Positions 32,488 through 44,565 of a stretch of 64,000 bases of DNA are shown piece by piece. The stretch is taken from NCBI GenBank assembly GCA_017311185.1, contig JAESUZ010005462.1, positions 2,790,001-2,854,000 on the forward strand, read 5' to 3'. The notes below the pieces were generated by a model. That model was not told the DNA's origin. It saw only the letters and a list, made by a program, of their open reading frames with translations, and did no database searches. Position 1 is the first letter of the stretch. Each line of letters starts with the position of its first letter. Position numbers and translations under genes: made by a program. This stretch comes from Proteles cristata cristata (Eukaryota > Chordata > Mammalia > Carnivora > Hyaenidae).

Positions 32488-33770
32488 AAAATGGGAACTA
32501 TATTTTAACCTTGAGGCAATTTTGACATATTATAAGGATCAAACTAGAAGCCAGGAACTGGAAATTTTCCATGGTCAGTCAAAGGTGCTTTATTCCCTCA
32601 TCTAATTGAAGGAATAATGTATTACTTCGTCTTTAGTGTTTTGTGTTATTGGAGATTCACTTTTTTTGAGCAAATCTTTAGGAAATATCATAGAGTAGTG
32701 AGCACACATGTGTTCTCAAATCCAGAGAGGAGAATGCTGAACATAGGAGCCAAGGAAGAATTAAAACTTCACATACTTCCCCCCGGGTTTGATACCACTA
32801 ATGGAAAAACAATGTTGTATGCATTGAGTGGAGATTCTATAATTAGGCAGCACAGCAATGATCCCAAGGCTCTGATCCCTGGGATTTTGTGAATTAGGAA
32901 ACTCAGATTACCAAAGTGGAAAACTATCTCAATGAATAGCCCTTCTGGCTTGAAAACTATTCATCCAACTAAAAAAATTGGAAATTAAAAATCAAAATAG
33001 GTAAAGGCAACATGTTTAGGCACACATGCTCTACTAGAGATAGACATACATCCAGGGTCCAGAGCTTATACTTCTAATGCTCATTTACCTGAAGACAAAG
33101 AGCTGTGTGATAGAAAATTACAGGAGTGAGGATATGATAAATACATGTCTTCAGTTATTTTGAATGCCTTTTACCTTTTCTAAAAACACAGTCCAAAAAA
33201 CTTGCAATAGTGTGATTTCATCAGTAAAATGCAATAGTCCCAAAGTGAGGTGATGGATTTCAGGAAGTCCTTACAAGTTTCAGAGCTATCTCGTCACCTT
33301 CCAATTCTGTTTCTAAAACTCTGTTGCTTTTGCCATGAGTTCTGAGGAAGGAGACTCACACAATTTAGTATTATTCCAAAGAGAAACATAATGAAACACA
33401 GAGATCATAAGTTGTCCTATCTCCAATAGAGTCGGATTTTATAAGATCTAACCTAAAAAGTCACTACTTCTATTCTGCTTGTTTCCTGAACTGGAAAACT
33501 GGTATAAATACTGAAGTGGCGGTAAAGTAAAAAGGAAATGGTCTCCACTTCTGCTTTGTATGTTTTCCCTACTACAGTACTTCTCTCTCAATCATATTCA
33601 CACACAAGTAACCATTTCATTAGTCTTTCAGCTTTAGTTACAAGCCCCGAGTCTGGATTTTGTGTCTAATCTCTATTGCTGTGTCAGCCAGCATGTAGAG
33701 TGGGACACACACACTACCATTGATATTCCAAGCAGAAAAAGATTTAGTGTGAGAAATTTTGTTTACAAAC
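32488..33770. other. Gene-free intergenic stretch
   Basis: The 91-codon ORF at 32617-32892 and 96-codon ORF at 33662-33952 have no recognised domain. No RNA gene seen. Confidence 0.4.
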
Positions 33771-33799
33771 TCTTTGCAAAAAAGCAAGTTTGGCATTTT

Positions 33800-34500
33800 T
33801 TAAAAAAAGTAAACAAACATACAACACAACAATTGGACTCTTGGGCAAAATTAAAACTATATTCATACAGAAAACTGTACATGAATGTTCATAGTAGCTT
33901 TATATGTAGCAACCCCAAAATGAAAACAGCCCACATATCCTTCAATAGGTAAATGGCAAAACAAACTACAGTACATCTATACCATGAAATAATTCTAAAC
34001 ATTGAGAACACCAAACAAACTATTGATATACATAACTTGGATACATCTCCAGGAGACTTAAACTGAGTGATAAAAGCCAATTCCCAATGATTACAAGCTG
34101 TATGATTCCACATATGATACTTTTTGAGATGATAAAACTTTGGAAGTGGAGGACAGATTAGTTTCCAGGGATTAGGGGTGGTGATGTAAAAGGGCAACAT
34201 GAGGCATCCATGTCAGAGCTATTCAGCATTTTGACTTTGGTGGTTGTCAAATAAAACAACATGTGTGATAAAAGGCTTTGTATAAACACATACACACTAA
34301 CACAGACATGTGCACAAATGAGTATAACTGGGGAAGTCTGAATAAGACCAGTGAATTGTATAAATGTCAATATCCTGCTTGTAATAGTGCACTGTAATTT
34401 CTGAGGAGGTGATAAAGAGGGAAATTGGGTAACGGGTAACACTGTGTTATTTCTTACAAATACATTCAAATTGTTTAATTATCTCAATAAAAACTTCAGT
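33800..34500 (+). mobile_element. L1 3' fragment
   Basis: 'tgttcatagtagctttatat', 'acagcccacatatccttcaa', 'ccatgaaataattc' and the later 'ttgggtaacgggtaacactg' are sense L1 3' region phrases. Fully decayed. Confidence 0.7.
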
Positions 34501-34519
34501 TAAAAACTTTCTTGTAAGT

Positions 34520-34691
34520 GGGGGGGCAGGGCACCTGAGTGGCTCAGTCAATTATGTGTCTGACTCTTGATTTTGGCTCAGATCATGATCTCGCAGTTCC
34601 TGGGTTTCAGCCTTATGCTTGGGATTCTCTCTCTCCCTCTTCCTCTGTCACCCCCCACCCAAATAAATAAATAAACTTAAAAAAAAACAAA
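34520..34691 (+). mobile_element. CAN-SINE, internally shortened
   Basis: Plus SINE missing part of the body between the B-box region and CT stretch. TSD approximately AACTTTCTTGTAAG (about 34506-34519) against ACTTTTTTGTAAG. Confidence 0.85.
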
Positions 34692-35079
34692 CCACTTTTT
34701 TGTAAGGGATGGAGGAACAGAAGCCAGAGGGCCATGACTAGGCTGTTGATGTCAAGGGCATCCCACCGTAGCTCCAAGCTAGAATTTAGGAAACTGCTGT
34801 TGCTGCCACCCCACTGGCTGTTGTTCTCATGAAGCTTGTGTGACTAGACCCAAACTTGGAGACTAGTTGTCAAAACTCTAGGTTAGTTTGGCCAGAAGTA
34901 GAAAAATGGCTTTTGTTTTACCTCCACCTACCAGACTGAGGAGGAATATATCTGATTCGTGGAACTCAATTTGCTTCCAAAACATCAGAAGCAAAATGAT
35001 CTGAAAAATGTGGGTTTTAGCATTTAATTTTTTAAAATAGAATATGGAATGGGGATTGAGTCAATCATGATATCTACCA

Positions 35080-35235
35080 TAACCAGCCACTAGCTATGTG
35101 ACCTTAGGTAAGTTTATTAACCTTTCTGGTCCCCACTTTCTATCAAATAGAGATAATTATAAATGAGATATGGCATAGTGCTGGGCACACCTTATTACTC
35201 ACTTAATACATGCTAGTCATTAATATTGTTTTTCT
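35080..35235 (+). mobile_element. MIR relic
   Basis: 'gctatgtgaccttaggtaag...cctttctggtcc...gagataattataaatgagat' follows the MIR sense core. Confidence 0.7.
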
Positions 35236-35396
35236 AACCTGATGTATGGTGAAAGAATATTACAAATGTTCCATAAGTTAAAAGCAAAGAACGATTAAAA
35301 AAGAAGAGATAATTTGAAGGTGAAAGCAGAGGCCTATTTCTGAATACTTCACATCTCCTCAATGTCAAGAAATAAAGATGTGAAAAAACTTGTTCA

Positions 35397-35490
35397 GCAT
35401 AGCAAGTATTGAGTATTAAGCATATTTATTAAGCATATTATTAAGTATATCAAGTATACTTATTAAACATATTAAGTATTAAGTATAGAA
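35397..35490. repeat. AT-rich degenerate tandem repeat (TATTAAG-type)
   Basis: Eight or so variants of 'agtattaagcatatt/aagtatatcaagtatac' follow each other. Low-complexity expansion. Confidence 0.75.
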
Positions 35491-35498
35491 TGGTTGAT

Positions 35499-35775
35499 CC
35501 TGTGAACTGAATTGTATCCTCCCAATATTCATATGGTGAAGCCCTAACTCACTATATGATGATATTTGAAGATGGGGGCCTTTGGGAGGTAATTACATCA
35601 TGGGGGGAGAGATCTCATGATGAGATTATTTCCCTTGAGAGTACAGACAGTAGAGAGATGATGTCTCTTTCTTCACCATGTAAGGACAGAGCAAGAAGAT
35701 GGTCCTTGATTATCCAGAGAGCTCTCACCAGGAACCAAAATTACCATTACCATGTGGTCAAGTACCACATTCTCC
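35499..35775 (+). mobile_element. MaLR (MST/MLT-like) LTR
   Basis: 'tgtgaactgaattgtatcct', 'attcatatggtgaagcccta', 'gcctttgggaggtaattaca' and 'caccatgtaaggacagagca' are MaLR LTR signatures in order. 3' end truncated. Confidence 0.75.
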
Positions 35776-35789
35776 TCAGAGATTTGTTC

Positions 35790-36182
35790 TGAGTCAACAG
35801 GACCTGTTTTGGGGTTGAGTTGTTTCCCTGCCAAATTCATATGTTGAAGACAACTCCTTGCCAATACTTTGGGCTATGACTTTATTTAGAAATAGGGTCA
35901 CAGCAGAGGCAGTTAAGCTAACATGAGGTCATATTGAGTGGGCCCTAATCCAATATGGGTGGTGTCCTTTATAAGAAGAGAAAATTTAGACAGACACATG
36001 TACAGGGAGAATGCTACATGAACATGAAGATGGCCTACAAAAGCCAAAAAGAGAAGCTGAAGAGGAAACTAACCCTGACAATCCCTGATCTGGAATTTTC
36101 AGAATTGTGAGGAAGTAAATTTCTGTTGTTTAGGCCCAATCTATGGTACTTTGTTGTGGCAACCCTAGCAAACCAATATACA
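35790..36182 (+). mobile_element. Second MaLR-like LTR, same orientation
   Basis: Starts again with 'attcatatgttgaagacaac' and ends 'gtaaatttctgttgtttagg...ctatggtactttgttgtggc', the MaLR 3' end. Confidence 0.75.
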
Positions 36183-36770
36183 GCGCTACTGCCTCTCATC
36201 AGAGAAGATTTCTAGGGAAATATCCTTGATTTTTAAACCTTCCACTGTGTCTCAGAACTACAATTTCCCTCAATATTTTGTAATTATTTTATTTATAGGA
36301 CATACAATGTCATCAATTTTCTATGGGTCTTCTATTGTCATACTTCTACTGTCATACTAGGAAAGGCAAATGTCCAGTATTCAGTGATGTGATAGGAGGT
36401 CTCACAACTGCAGGAAAAACTTGGTATGTCCTCTGTGAGTAACCATTTTTTTTTTCAGCAATTTTGGGGAAAATGTTAAATAATGTATTTGGAAGCATAT
36501 TTATATTAAAACAAACATAAGTGTTTAAGATAATGTAGTAAATCAAAGACATTTCTTGCTTATAGTGAGTTCCCCTAAATGAAAGTGTTCACTGTTGTGT
36601 GCATCAGGGCCTCTTCATTAACCATTCAAGAGGCAGCCTTCTGCTACTGCATGTAATACCATATTCAGTCATTCTCTGTATAGAATGGATAGATAAGAGA
36701 CAAAATGTGAAACCAAAGACAAGTCTATCTATAAAGCTAAGGAGTATTTCTGAGGAACCTAGGGGACAAG
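36183..36770. other. Gene-free intergenic stretch
   Basis: No gene or named repeat seen. Confidence 0.4.
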
Positions 36771-36786
36771 CAGATTTTTATTTTAT

Positions 36787-36824
36787 TTTATTAAAAAATT
36801 TTTTCTAATGTTTTATTTATTTCT

Positions 36825-36855
<31 letters not shown>

Positions 36856-37020
36856 GGCATGAGCAGGGGAGGGTCAGAGAGGAGACACAGAAGCTGAAGC
36901 AGGCTCCAGGCTCTGAGCTGTCAGCACAGAGCCCGACGTGGGGCTTGAATCCATGAACGGTGAGATCATGACCTGAGCCGAAGTCCAACGCTTAACTGAC
37001 TGAGCCACCCAGGCGCCCCT
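36787..37020 (-). mobile_element. CAN-SINE
   Basis: Minus SINE with TSD CAGATTTTTATTTTA at 36771-36785 and 37021-37035. It is the last SINE before the GMDS promoter, about 0.8 kb upstream of the CpG island. Confidence 0.95.
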
Positions 37021-37035
37021 CAGATTTTTATTTTA

Positions 37036-37849
37036 AACCTGAGTTTTTCTGATTTGGGGATTTGAGGTCTGTAATAATTTGCATGATAAATTGGGCACTC
37101 TCCTAGTCACTCATTTTATGACTTGAAGTGAATATCTGAGGTGATTTACTGTGGAGAGGAATAAGTGCAGATAAGCAGAGCAGTGGGGACAGAGAAGCTT
37201 TTGTCTCTTCTGGGGATTCCAGTCAACTGCCTAGGAACACACCTGCTGCCCTCCCAGTGTATGAGTCACCTCTGCTTTTCTTTGCCCAAGGTGTGGGTGC
37301 CTCGTCGAAGCCAATTCAGTAGACATCAAGCTAGGGCCTCACCTTGCATTTGAATGATTATTTTTTGAAATTGGCCATGTCTAGGTTTATAGGATCTTGC
37401 AGTCTTTTCAACATTTCTTTAAGCTTCACATGAGTGAGGCCGGACTTTCTTGTACTCTTGCCAGTCCTCTGAACTAGAATACTTTGAATCCAGTTACTTG
37501 GAACCTCGTGCCTGGTTCCAGGCTTCATGGAAATATAAGAGCCAGAAAGGCAGGCTACAGGTGAGGTTAGTCTTAACTCACATCTGTGACACACACCATT
37601 TAGGGTCCTTGTAACGCTAGTGTCCTTCAGGACACATAAAACCAAAGTCATCAAAAGACACTGCAACAGGTTTCCATAAATTATTTATTAAAGCAAATGG
37701 CCCCAGGCCCTGTGACGCCTAGATTTGGAATTCAAGTCTTTCTCCTAACTAAGATCAGTCCATACTTCCCCTCAGCATCCTCAGGTACTCTTAGCAGTCT
37801 TACGAGATTCAGAGGGGCGGAAGACAGGAGATAGGGGTTCCAAGGAGGG
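37036..37849. other. Upstream flank of the CpG island
   Basis: Contains a 102-codon minus frame (37358-37666, opening with TTG; first ATG five codons in) that has a basic C-terminal half but no domain I recognise. Divergent transcription from the neighbouring bidirectional-type promoter could cross it, which is inference only. Confidence 0.35.
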
Positions 37850-38387
37850 TAAGATGGTGAAGTCTAGGCCGCTGACGGCCCAACCCCTCCACACCAGGCC
37901 CTGCCAAGGGAATGGCCTGGCGTAAAGACCGGGTAACAGTTCCCTTCCTGAAGTTGCGTATCAACCCCGGGTTGAGGCGACACAGCCTGGTTACACGCCC
38001 GCCCCACCAGCGCCCTACCCAACCCCTCCCAGCCCGCGCGGCCATCAGAGGAGGGGGCGTGGCGTGGCGCGGCGGCCGTCGGCGGGGGGCGGGGCCTGCC
38101 GCGGGCGCCGAGGGAGCGTCGCGGGCTGACGCGAATGACGCGGCGCCAGCCAGGCCGCAGTCCCGCCGCCCGGCCGTGGGGCCCGCCTCGGCCCGCCCCC
38201 GGCCCTCCCCTCCCGGCTTCCCAGCGCCCCTGTCAGATTGTGGCGGCAGGCCGCGCGGTGCGCTCTTTCCCTGCAGCCTGGGCGAGGAGGTTTGCGCGCC
38301 GGCACACCCCCACGTCCCTTAGGCGCCGCTGCCTTCTCTCCACTGGCCTCCGCTCCGCCCAGCCTTCTGCCGCACGCCCGTAGCGAC

Positions 38388-38489
38388 ATGGCACACGCGG
38401 CGGTACGCTGCCCCAGCACTCGGGGCTCCGGGGACGGTGAGATGGGCAAGCCCAGGAAGGTGGCGCTCATCACTGGCATCACGGGGCAG
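38388..38489 (+). CDS. GMDS: GMDS exon 1, coding part (GDP-mannose 4,6-dehydratase, N-terminus)
   Basis: GMDS is the cytosolic NADP-dependent short-chain dehydrogenase/reductase that converts GDP-D-mannose to GDP-4-keto-6-deoxy-D-mannose, the first step of de novo GDP-L-fucose synthesis before GFUS. The exon encodes 34 residues: [10 protein letters not shown] opening, an acidic/Gly linker GSGDGEMG, then [14 protein letters not shown], the first beta-strand and the start of the Rossmann GxxGxxG loop. The start ATG has G at -3 and G at +4, a strong Kozak context. The exon ends CAG|GTGAGT, phase 0, right after Gln34. The remaining loop residues (DG) and about 90% of the ~372-residue enzyme are in exons beyond the window. 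From memory it differs from human at only a few positions before the conserved block. A second in-frame Met (residue 19) could be an alternative start. Expression is expected to be broad, from the CpG-island promoter. Confidence 0.95.
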
Positions 38490-38495
38490 GTGAGT
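38490..38495 (+). other. GMDS: 5' splice donor of GMDS intron 1
   Basis: CAG|GTGAGT matches the U1 consensus. No candidate acceptor followed by the expected exon 2 coding sequence (starting DGSYLAEF in mammals) occurs in the remaining 25.5 kb. Confidence 0.9.
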
Positions 38496-39429
38496 GCCGA
38501 GGAGGGGGTTCGAGCCGGGCCTGCTGCTGCCGGGGCACGTGTACGCCTCGCCCCGCGCTCGGGGCTGCCCGCGTTTCCAGGAACAGCCTTTGGGCATCCC
38601 GGAAGGTTTCCATTGTGGCTTGTCGGAGAGGTCGGAGACAAGATGTGTCTTGTGGGGAGTGTGCTGGATGCCTTGGATGCTTCTAGGTTTCCCTTGGGGG
38701 CGTGTGTTCTGCTTGGGATGTGGTCCTCAAACCTGAGCAAGACTGCGCTCTCTCACCTGTCCGGCCCGCGACTGGAGCGCTTGTTTCTCCAAGCCCTCTA
38801 GGGTGCACTTCCAGTTTAGTTCTGTAGAGATCCTAGTGCTGGGGGAGGGAAAAGGACTGGGTTTCCGTGAGAGTGTGTGTGGAGTCAACTTGCTGTATTT
38901 CCGTGTAAGGGCCAAGGCCACTTACCTGCTAATGCTTGGGAGGCAGGGGAGTTCTTGCGCTTTTCGTTCCCGCTCAACCAGATTACCAGCCGGAAAAGAC
39001 AAAATAAAAGAAAGTAGTGCCGTAGAGTCAACAGACCAGGAAATGTGTTTTTTTTGTTGTTGTTGTTTTTAAAGAGTACACCTCATAAATATTTTTTAAA
39101 CACACAAGCTTCTGAGATTCATGTTAACACATTTGAACTGTATGTGACAGACTGGTCCAAAAATTAGGCTAGGGTTCTATCTGTAAGCAAAAGGAGTTCC
39201 TTGAGTGAGATAATCATGAGGAGCTGTCCTGCATGTTGGAACCCCCTGTGCAGGCTGAGTGTGGCTGTTTCTGTCATCTCTTAGAGATGTTGCAACAGGT
39301 AGAACCCGACCACTGTTACCTAACCAAGCTGTGCTGTGTGAGATTCATTGGTGATGGGATAATTTTGCCCATGTATTTTTCTAAACAGTATTTCTGGAGA
39401 TTTCCTGGTAGTGGCTAATATTACTCTGT

Positions 39430-39870
39430 AATGAAGATGATAATAACAGCTAATAAATGTTGTGCTTATTATATATCGATCACTTGACTAATATTAACTC
39501 TTTTAGTTTTTACAAGTACTCTTTGAAGGTGATTTTTTTTTTAAATATTTTTTTTATTTATTTCTAGGAGAGAGAGAGACAGCGTGAGCAGGGGAGGGTC
39601 AGAGAGAGAGGGAGACACAGACTCTGAAATAGGCTCCAGGCTCTGAGCTGGCAGTCAGCACAGAGCCTGACGCGGGGCTCGAACCCATGAACCGCGAGAT
39701 CATGACCCAAGCGAAAGTCGGACGCTTAACCGACTAAGCCACCCAGGCGCCCCAGAAGGTGATTTTTTTTTTAACCTTCACTTTACAGATGTGGGAAGTG
39801 GCATGGGGTTTGATTTACCTGAAATAAAACAACTAGAAGTGTCAAGTTGGGATTTAGACTGCCCTCAAAG
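39430..39870 (-). mobile_element. MIR relic split by a SINE
   Basis: 'ctaataaatgttgtgcttat...atattaactcttttagtttt' and, after the SINE, 'ccttcactttacagatgtgg...aagttgggatttagactgcc' form one antisense MIR. Confidence 0.7.
39543..39754 (-). mobile_element. Young CAN-SINE
   Basis: Minus SINE with long TSD GAAGGTGATTTTTTTTTT (39525-39542 and 39755-39772). It carries young-subgroup markers and lies about 1.05 kb into GMDS intron 1. Confidence 0.95.
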
Positions 39871-40208
39871 CACTCTAGCATTAGAAAAGAAGTTGGAATT
39901 GGCCAGATGCAGAGTCAAAGAGTATTAGACAATTTTAACTGCTGGATAACTGATTAGTTTCTGATTCAGGCAGCTTACTGTGTTTAAGGCAGTTACAGTA
40001 AAAAACTGTTTGAAAACTGGTGGAAGAGGTGGGTAAGACAAGGATTTGAGGTTGAGGAAGTGAACCATTAAATTTAGGCAAGGGGTCATATGCTTCCAGG
40101 TCATGGCCTACATAGTCCCTCCCTCCCCAATGCTGAGGACTCTTCCAATTTCTTAGAATAGATCTGAAGCTCAAATGTTTACTGAGCTTATATGAACTCC
40201 TGAAGGTA

Positions 40209-40236
40209 GAGGTTTTTTTTTTTTTTTTTTTTTTTA
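40209..40236. repeat. Poly-T tract
   Basis: About 26 consecutive T before 'aaataccatt'. No adjoining SINE or L1 body was recognised. Confidence 0.85.
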
Positions 40237-40849
40237 AATACCATTAAGAAATTAGTTAAGCTGTTAATGTAACTCTGTTGCTATGGTTTATACCAATTTA
40301 AGTGATCAGCACTGTGAATCAATGCAGGTTGAGAGCTGCAATCAAAAAGCTTGTTGAGAGCTTTGAACACAGTAATCTGGTTGGTACTGAGTGGTAAGGG
40401 AGGTACAGAAGTGGCCCCCTACTGTAGTTTGTCCTGTAGGCTGCCACCGGGAAGTCTTTTTTACACATGTGTTCAACATGCTATGCTCTGGGCAGACACT
40501 TTTGGTTCACCATTTCATTTCTGACTTTAAACTCTTACTTGGGATTCATGCTACTTTTACTCTCAGCATCAGTGTTTTAAGCTTTCCTTCAACATTTAAC
40601 CTCTGCATTATCCCTTTCCATGTTGAGTTGTTGTGTTGGCTTCTATAGCCCCTGGCACAGTGTTGAACTCTGTAGTTACCACATTAAGTCCTTGTGAATG
40701 GACTGCTCTGCTATACAGTGCATTTATCTTCTAGGGCAGTGACTCCCCACCTGGGTATCAAGGATCTCCAGAGGACTGTGGAGTTATACAAGACGTCTGA
40801 AAATCTATACATTATTGTCCATTTAAAAACATAATACTCAATGAGAGCT

Positions 40850-41015
40850 TACTGAGCCACTCACTCTACTAAACATTTTATATCCCTACCTTAGAGGCAG
40901 GTAATTTATTCCCAATTTAAACCTGCCTAAGTGAGGTTAAGAATGTTCCCTGGGAATGCACACCCAATAAGTGTCAGAGCTGAGATTTGAACCGAGAGGT
41001 TGCTTAGACCCATTT
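40850..41015 (-). mobile_element. MIR relic
   Basis: 'gagccactcactctactaaa...gtgtcagagctgagatttga' is antisense MIR. Confidence 0.65.
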
Positions 41016-41060
41016 TGTTACTACTGCTTTTGTGGTAGGCTTCACACATTAAAATATAGT

Positions 41061-41135
41061 TCTCTCTCTCTCTCTCTCTCTCTCGGTCTGTGTGTGTGTG
41101 TGTGTGTGTGCGTGTGCGTGCAAGTGCGTGCGTGT
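41061..41135. repeat. (TC)n-(TG)n microsatellite
   Basis: Twelve TC units (41061-41084), then a TG/CG-interrupted TG run. Likely variable in length. Confidence 0.9.
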
Positions 41136-42460
41136 GTATTAGAGAGTGAGAAAGAGATTGTTTTACTCTAAGAAGAGGTCTCATATTCAAGAAGGTGAGG
41201 CAGACACCATTGTCCTTAGGTCATTTGTGGCAGTCGTGCTATGATGGGCTCTTAAGTGGGTCGTCCCAAATTCCCACTTGAGAATGAGTGCAGATAGCCA
41301 TGGTGCCCTGTCTGCTAAGTATCTCTGGTATTTACCATCAAGCTTCATATTCTAACTTTAGCCCTCCTGTCTGTTCTTAATACAGTAGTTGTGAATCAGT
41401 TTTTAAAGTTTTTACCTCATTAAGTCACCTTAAAACCAGGCTCTGGATTTGCTTTGCTGCCTTTAGGCCCTCTGCCAGTCATCCCCAAAGCTTACCTCTA
41501 TTGTCTTAACGGTGTTTGTGGTTCTTTACTACATATATGGAACTGTTCTTGCTGTTGTGTGAATACTGTCTCTTAATACCTCACTGGAGTCCTTTTGTGG
41601 CTGAATGTCCTCACAAGTTGTACTCCTTTTCACTCTCCTAAAAGCCTCTGTGCACTGTAACTAATCTTGCCAAATGCAGCCATTCCATGAACTTTCTTTA
41701 TATTTACATATATGCAACCCCTATTGGCTATATAGGTAATTTACATATCTTAGTTCTTTGGTTTGTAAACTGCTTCAACATAGAAACCTTTTCAGTATAT
41801 TATCTCCCACGTAGTGGGCTTTCAGAATGTTGACTTTTCTCATTAACAACACATCTTTGTTCTGCGTCTGCAAGGTACAAGGCTTGTTTTGATGTTGGTG
41901 GGAATATAAAGATATTTAAATTTACTCATTGCCCACTGAGATATCACTGTCTTTGAGGAACTTAAGACAATGCACATGAAAAAAGTAGTGTTGTACAAGT
42001 GTGTTAGGGGCCAAATGAGTGGTTTATCCAACCTCAGGACTTTGGGAGAAGTTGTTGAATGCTAGAAATAGCAGGGACTGTATGGGGCGAACAACATGCA
42101 CAAGAGTGCAGAGAGGGAAGAGTTTGGGGACAGTGAGGACCGATTAAGTAATAATAGAGGGAATTTAACTTATTAAATTATTTGGAGCCCTTTCTCATTT
42201 CCAAAAAGATTCTGAGGTGACATCAATAAAAAACACATCATTGGACCATCAGAAAAATAATGAAAAAAGACCCCAACACTTCAAAACCGAATTGTCTTCA
42301 GTGAAGGCAATAGATAGGTGGAGGTAGTGTACCCAAAGCTAAGGGGTAGCTGTTGTCGAGGTGGACGTAAAATTCAGCTTTCAGTTTCCTGATAGTCAAG
42401 ACAAAGTGGATACATGAGTGAAACTTTTTATTAGTATTACACTCTTAGAGAAATAACCTT

Positions 42461-42671
42461 AAAAATGTTTATTTATTTTGAGAGAGAGATAGAGGGAACA
42501 CATGCATGAACAGGGGAGGGGCAGAGAGAGAGGGAGAGAAAGAATCCCAAGTAACATCTGCATTGTCTACACAGAGCCTGATGTGGGGCTTGATCTTATG
42601 AACCATGAGATTATAACCTGAGCTGACATCAAGAGTCAGCTGCTTAACCAACTGAACCACCCAGGTGCCCC
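42461..42671 (-). mobile_element. CAN-SINE (older)
   Basis: Minus SINE. TSD about TAGAGAAATAACCTT (42446-42460) against TAGAGAAAGAACTTT (42672-). Confidence 0.9.
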
Positions 42672-42844
42672 TAGAGAAAGAACTTTTAAACAACAGAGTA
42701 ACATGATGCACAATATGCTTGATAGTTTTTTAAAGAAGACAGTCATCTTCCTGGAACACTTTTTATTACTCCCTAATGGATGACAAAAGCATACTTTTTT
42801 GATGGAGATTTAGATAATTGAATGGATTTCCCCCTTTTTAATTT

Positions 42845-43068
42845 TTTTAATTTTTATTTGTTTATTTGAATGTTTTATTTATTTCTGAGAGAGAGACAGC
42901 GTGAGCAGGGGAGGGTCAGAGAGAGGAGACACAGAATCTGAAGCAGGCTCCAGGCTCTGAGCTAGCTGTCAGCACAGAGCCAGACACGGGGCTTTAACCC
43001 ACGAACTGTGAGATCATGATCTGAGCCGAAGTCAGAAGCTTAACCAACCGAGCCACCCAGGTGCTCCA
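42845..43068 (-). mobile_element. CAN-SINE
   Basis: Minus SINE. Degenerate TSD of the form CCCTCTTTTTTAA (left about 42830, right about 43069). Confidence 0.87.
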
Positions 43069-44429
43069 ACCCTCTTTTTTAAAATCTACTTTTCTAATAT
43101 CTGTTATTTCAAGCTGGTCTCTGCTAAGAGAGCAGGCAAGTTGGAGCTACAGATTACTTTGTCAGGTGTGTTGACTGTAAGGTTAATATTGGTGTTTTAA
43201 AGGTGGAAGAATTTGACATGGTGAGATCCTTCTCACCTGTAAGTTGGTCTAGATTTTCTTTCGGAAGTGGTTTAGATCTGGCCAAACATTTAAGCAAGTA
43301 CCAATTCAAGGCTCCAGATTTCTACATCATGACAAATGGAAGAGAAAGCATTTATCTTTAGTCAAGAGGAGTTAACTTGTCTGTATTTGGAAGACAACAA
43401 ACTTTTAGTCCCTTTGAGTTATCAAGGTCAGATTCTTTAAGCCATATTATTTTGTTTCAGAATTTTGTTTTTGTGGCCTTATTTTTTATTTTCACTAATT
43501 TAATTTGTTTCATTTGAGGATATTCTAGCTTCCATGAAGCAATCCTGGCCTTTGAAGAAATGGATAACCTAATTCCCTAGATTCAGGTGGCTTTTGCAGG
43601 CTTCATTTTCTTCATTGAAGGTTAATTTAGCATATTAGAAAATGATAATTGAGAATTGGCAGGAAGTACCATTCTTCCCACCTTTTAACTTTTTCTTAAC
43701 CCCTTTTAATTAATGCTTCAATTGAATTATAATAAATGACTGGGACAGTACTCTTTTGGTCTTTCTGATCCATATTCAGTTTCCCACAAATCTCTATGTT
43801 CCAATATAGATATCAGAATCATCACTTATGGAGATGGAGATTTAGTGAAGTGTGATAATATCTGTTAAAACTAGCCTATTTGGTTGTTAATGGCTACATG
43901 GTGTCCTGGAGCCAAGGCTTTTTCCAGTTCAAGGGAGAGGCCCATGATTGGTTAGTGATGTCTGGCTGGGAGAGGGAGTGATGGCATGCTATATCTTTAC
44001 AGGATTGTGACTCCTTGAGGATAGGAAAAAAGTGTCTTAGTCATTTATCCCCTGTGAAGCACTCAAAATGTTTGATAAATTAATCTTTAGTTCCTGATGT
44101 TTATTGTCTTGTGGAAGACTTGCCTGGAAATTGCAGATGATTGTAAAAATAAGAATAAAATGTTAATGATGTATTCCTTTTTGGTTGGGTAGAAGGAAGA
44201 CATTGTCAGGGTACTGGGCAGAATAGGATAGTGTATACTTGACAGACAAATTGCAGTTTAGGAGGTGAAGTGATTTATTATGACTTAAGGTTTAAAGGAC
44301 ATGGAATATATTCATTTCAGGAAAAAAAAAGGTAACATGTCTAGTTTTGCGTGATAGATTTCCTACTGTTTTTGTATTCATATTTATCACTAAATTTGAA
44401 ACATATTCCTTTGGTATACATGTTGGGAT

Positions 44430-44565
44430 TTTAGAGCTGCAGTGAAATACCATTATTGTGGAGAGGAGGAAAGGAGACTGAGAAAATGTGATTTCCCCAG
44501 GTCACACGGCAAATTAGTGCTGGCCTTAGGATTAGCACCCTGGGCTCTTGTCTTTCCATTATCTT
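44430..44565 (-). mobile_element. MIR relic
   Basis: 'ggaaaggagactgagaaaat...ccaggtcacacggcaaatta' is the antisense MIR 3' core. Confidence 0.65.

Larger units (their letters stand above)
37850..38600 (+). promoter_or_regulatory. GMDS: CpG island and promoter of GMDS
   Basis: CpG density and G+C content jump sharply here against an AT-rich background. The densest part is 38030-38390. A GC box GGGGCGGGGCC lies at 38086-38096 and a GT/GC-type box GGGGGCGTGGC near 38052-38062. No TATA box is visible. This is the pattern of a housekeeping-type promoter with dispersed initiation. The exact transcription start cannot be set from sequence alone, but it should lie between about 38100 and 38385. The 231-codon minus frame 38045-38740 and other long frames here result from GC-richness, not coding. 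Confidence 0.85.

Noticed and set aside
38045..38740. 231-codon minus-strand ORF across the CpG island
   Set aside because: Extremely Ala/Arg/Pro/Gly-rich translation expected from GC-rich DNA on the wrong strand. It overlaps GMDS exon 1 and its promoter and has no domain.
38238..38801. 187-codon plus-strand ORF containing GMDS exon 1
   Set aside because: It opens with a non-ATG codon upstream and runs through the splice donor into the intron. Only 38388-38489 is the real coding part.
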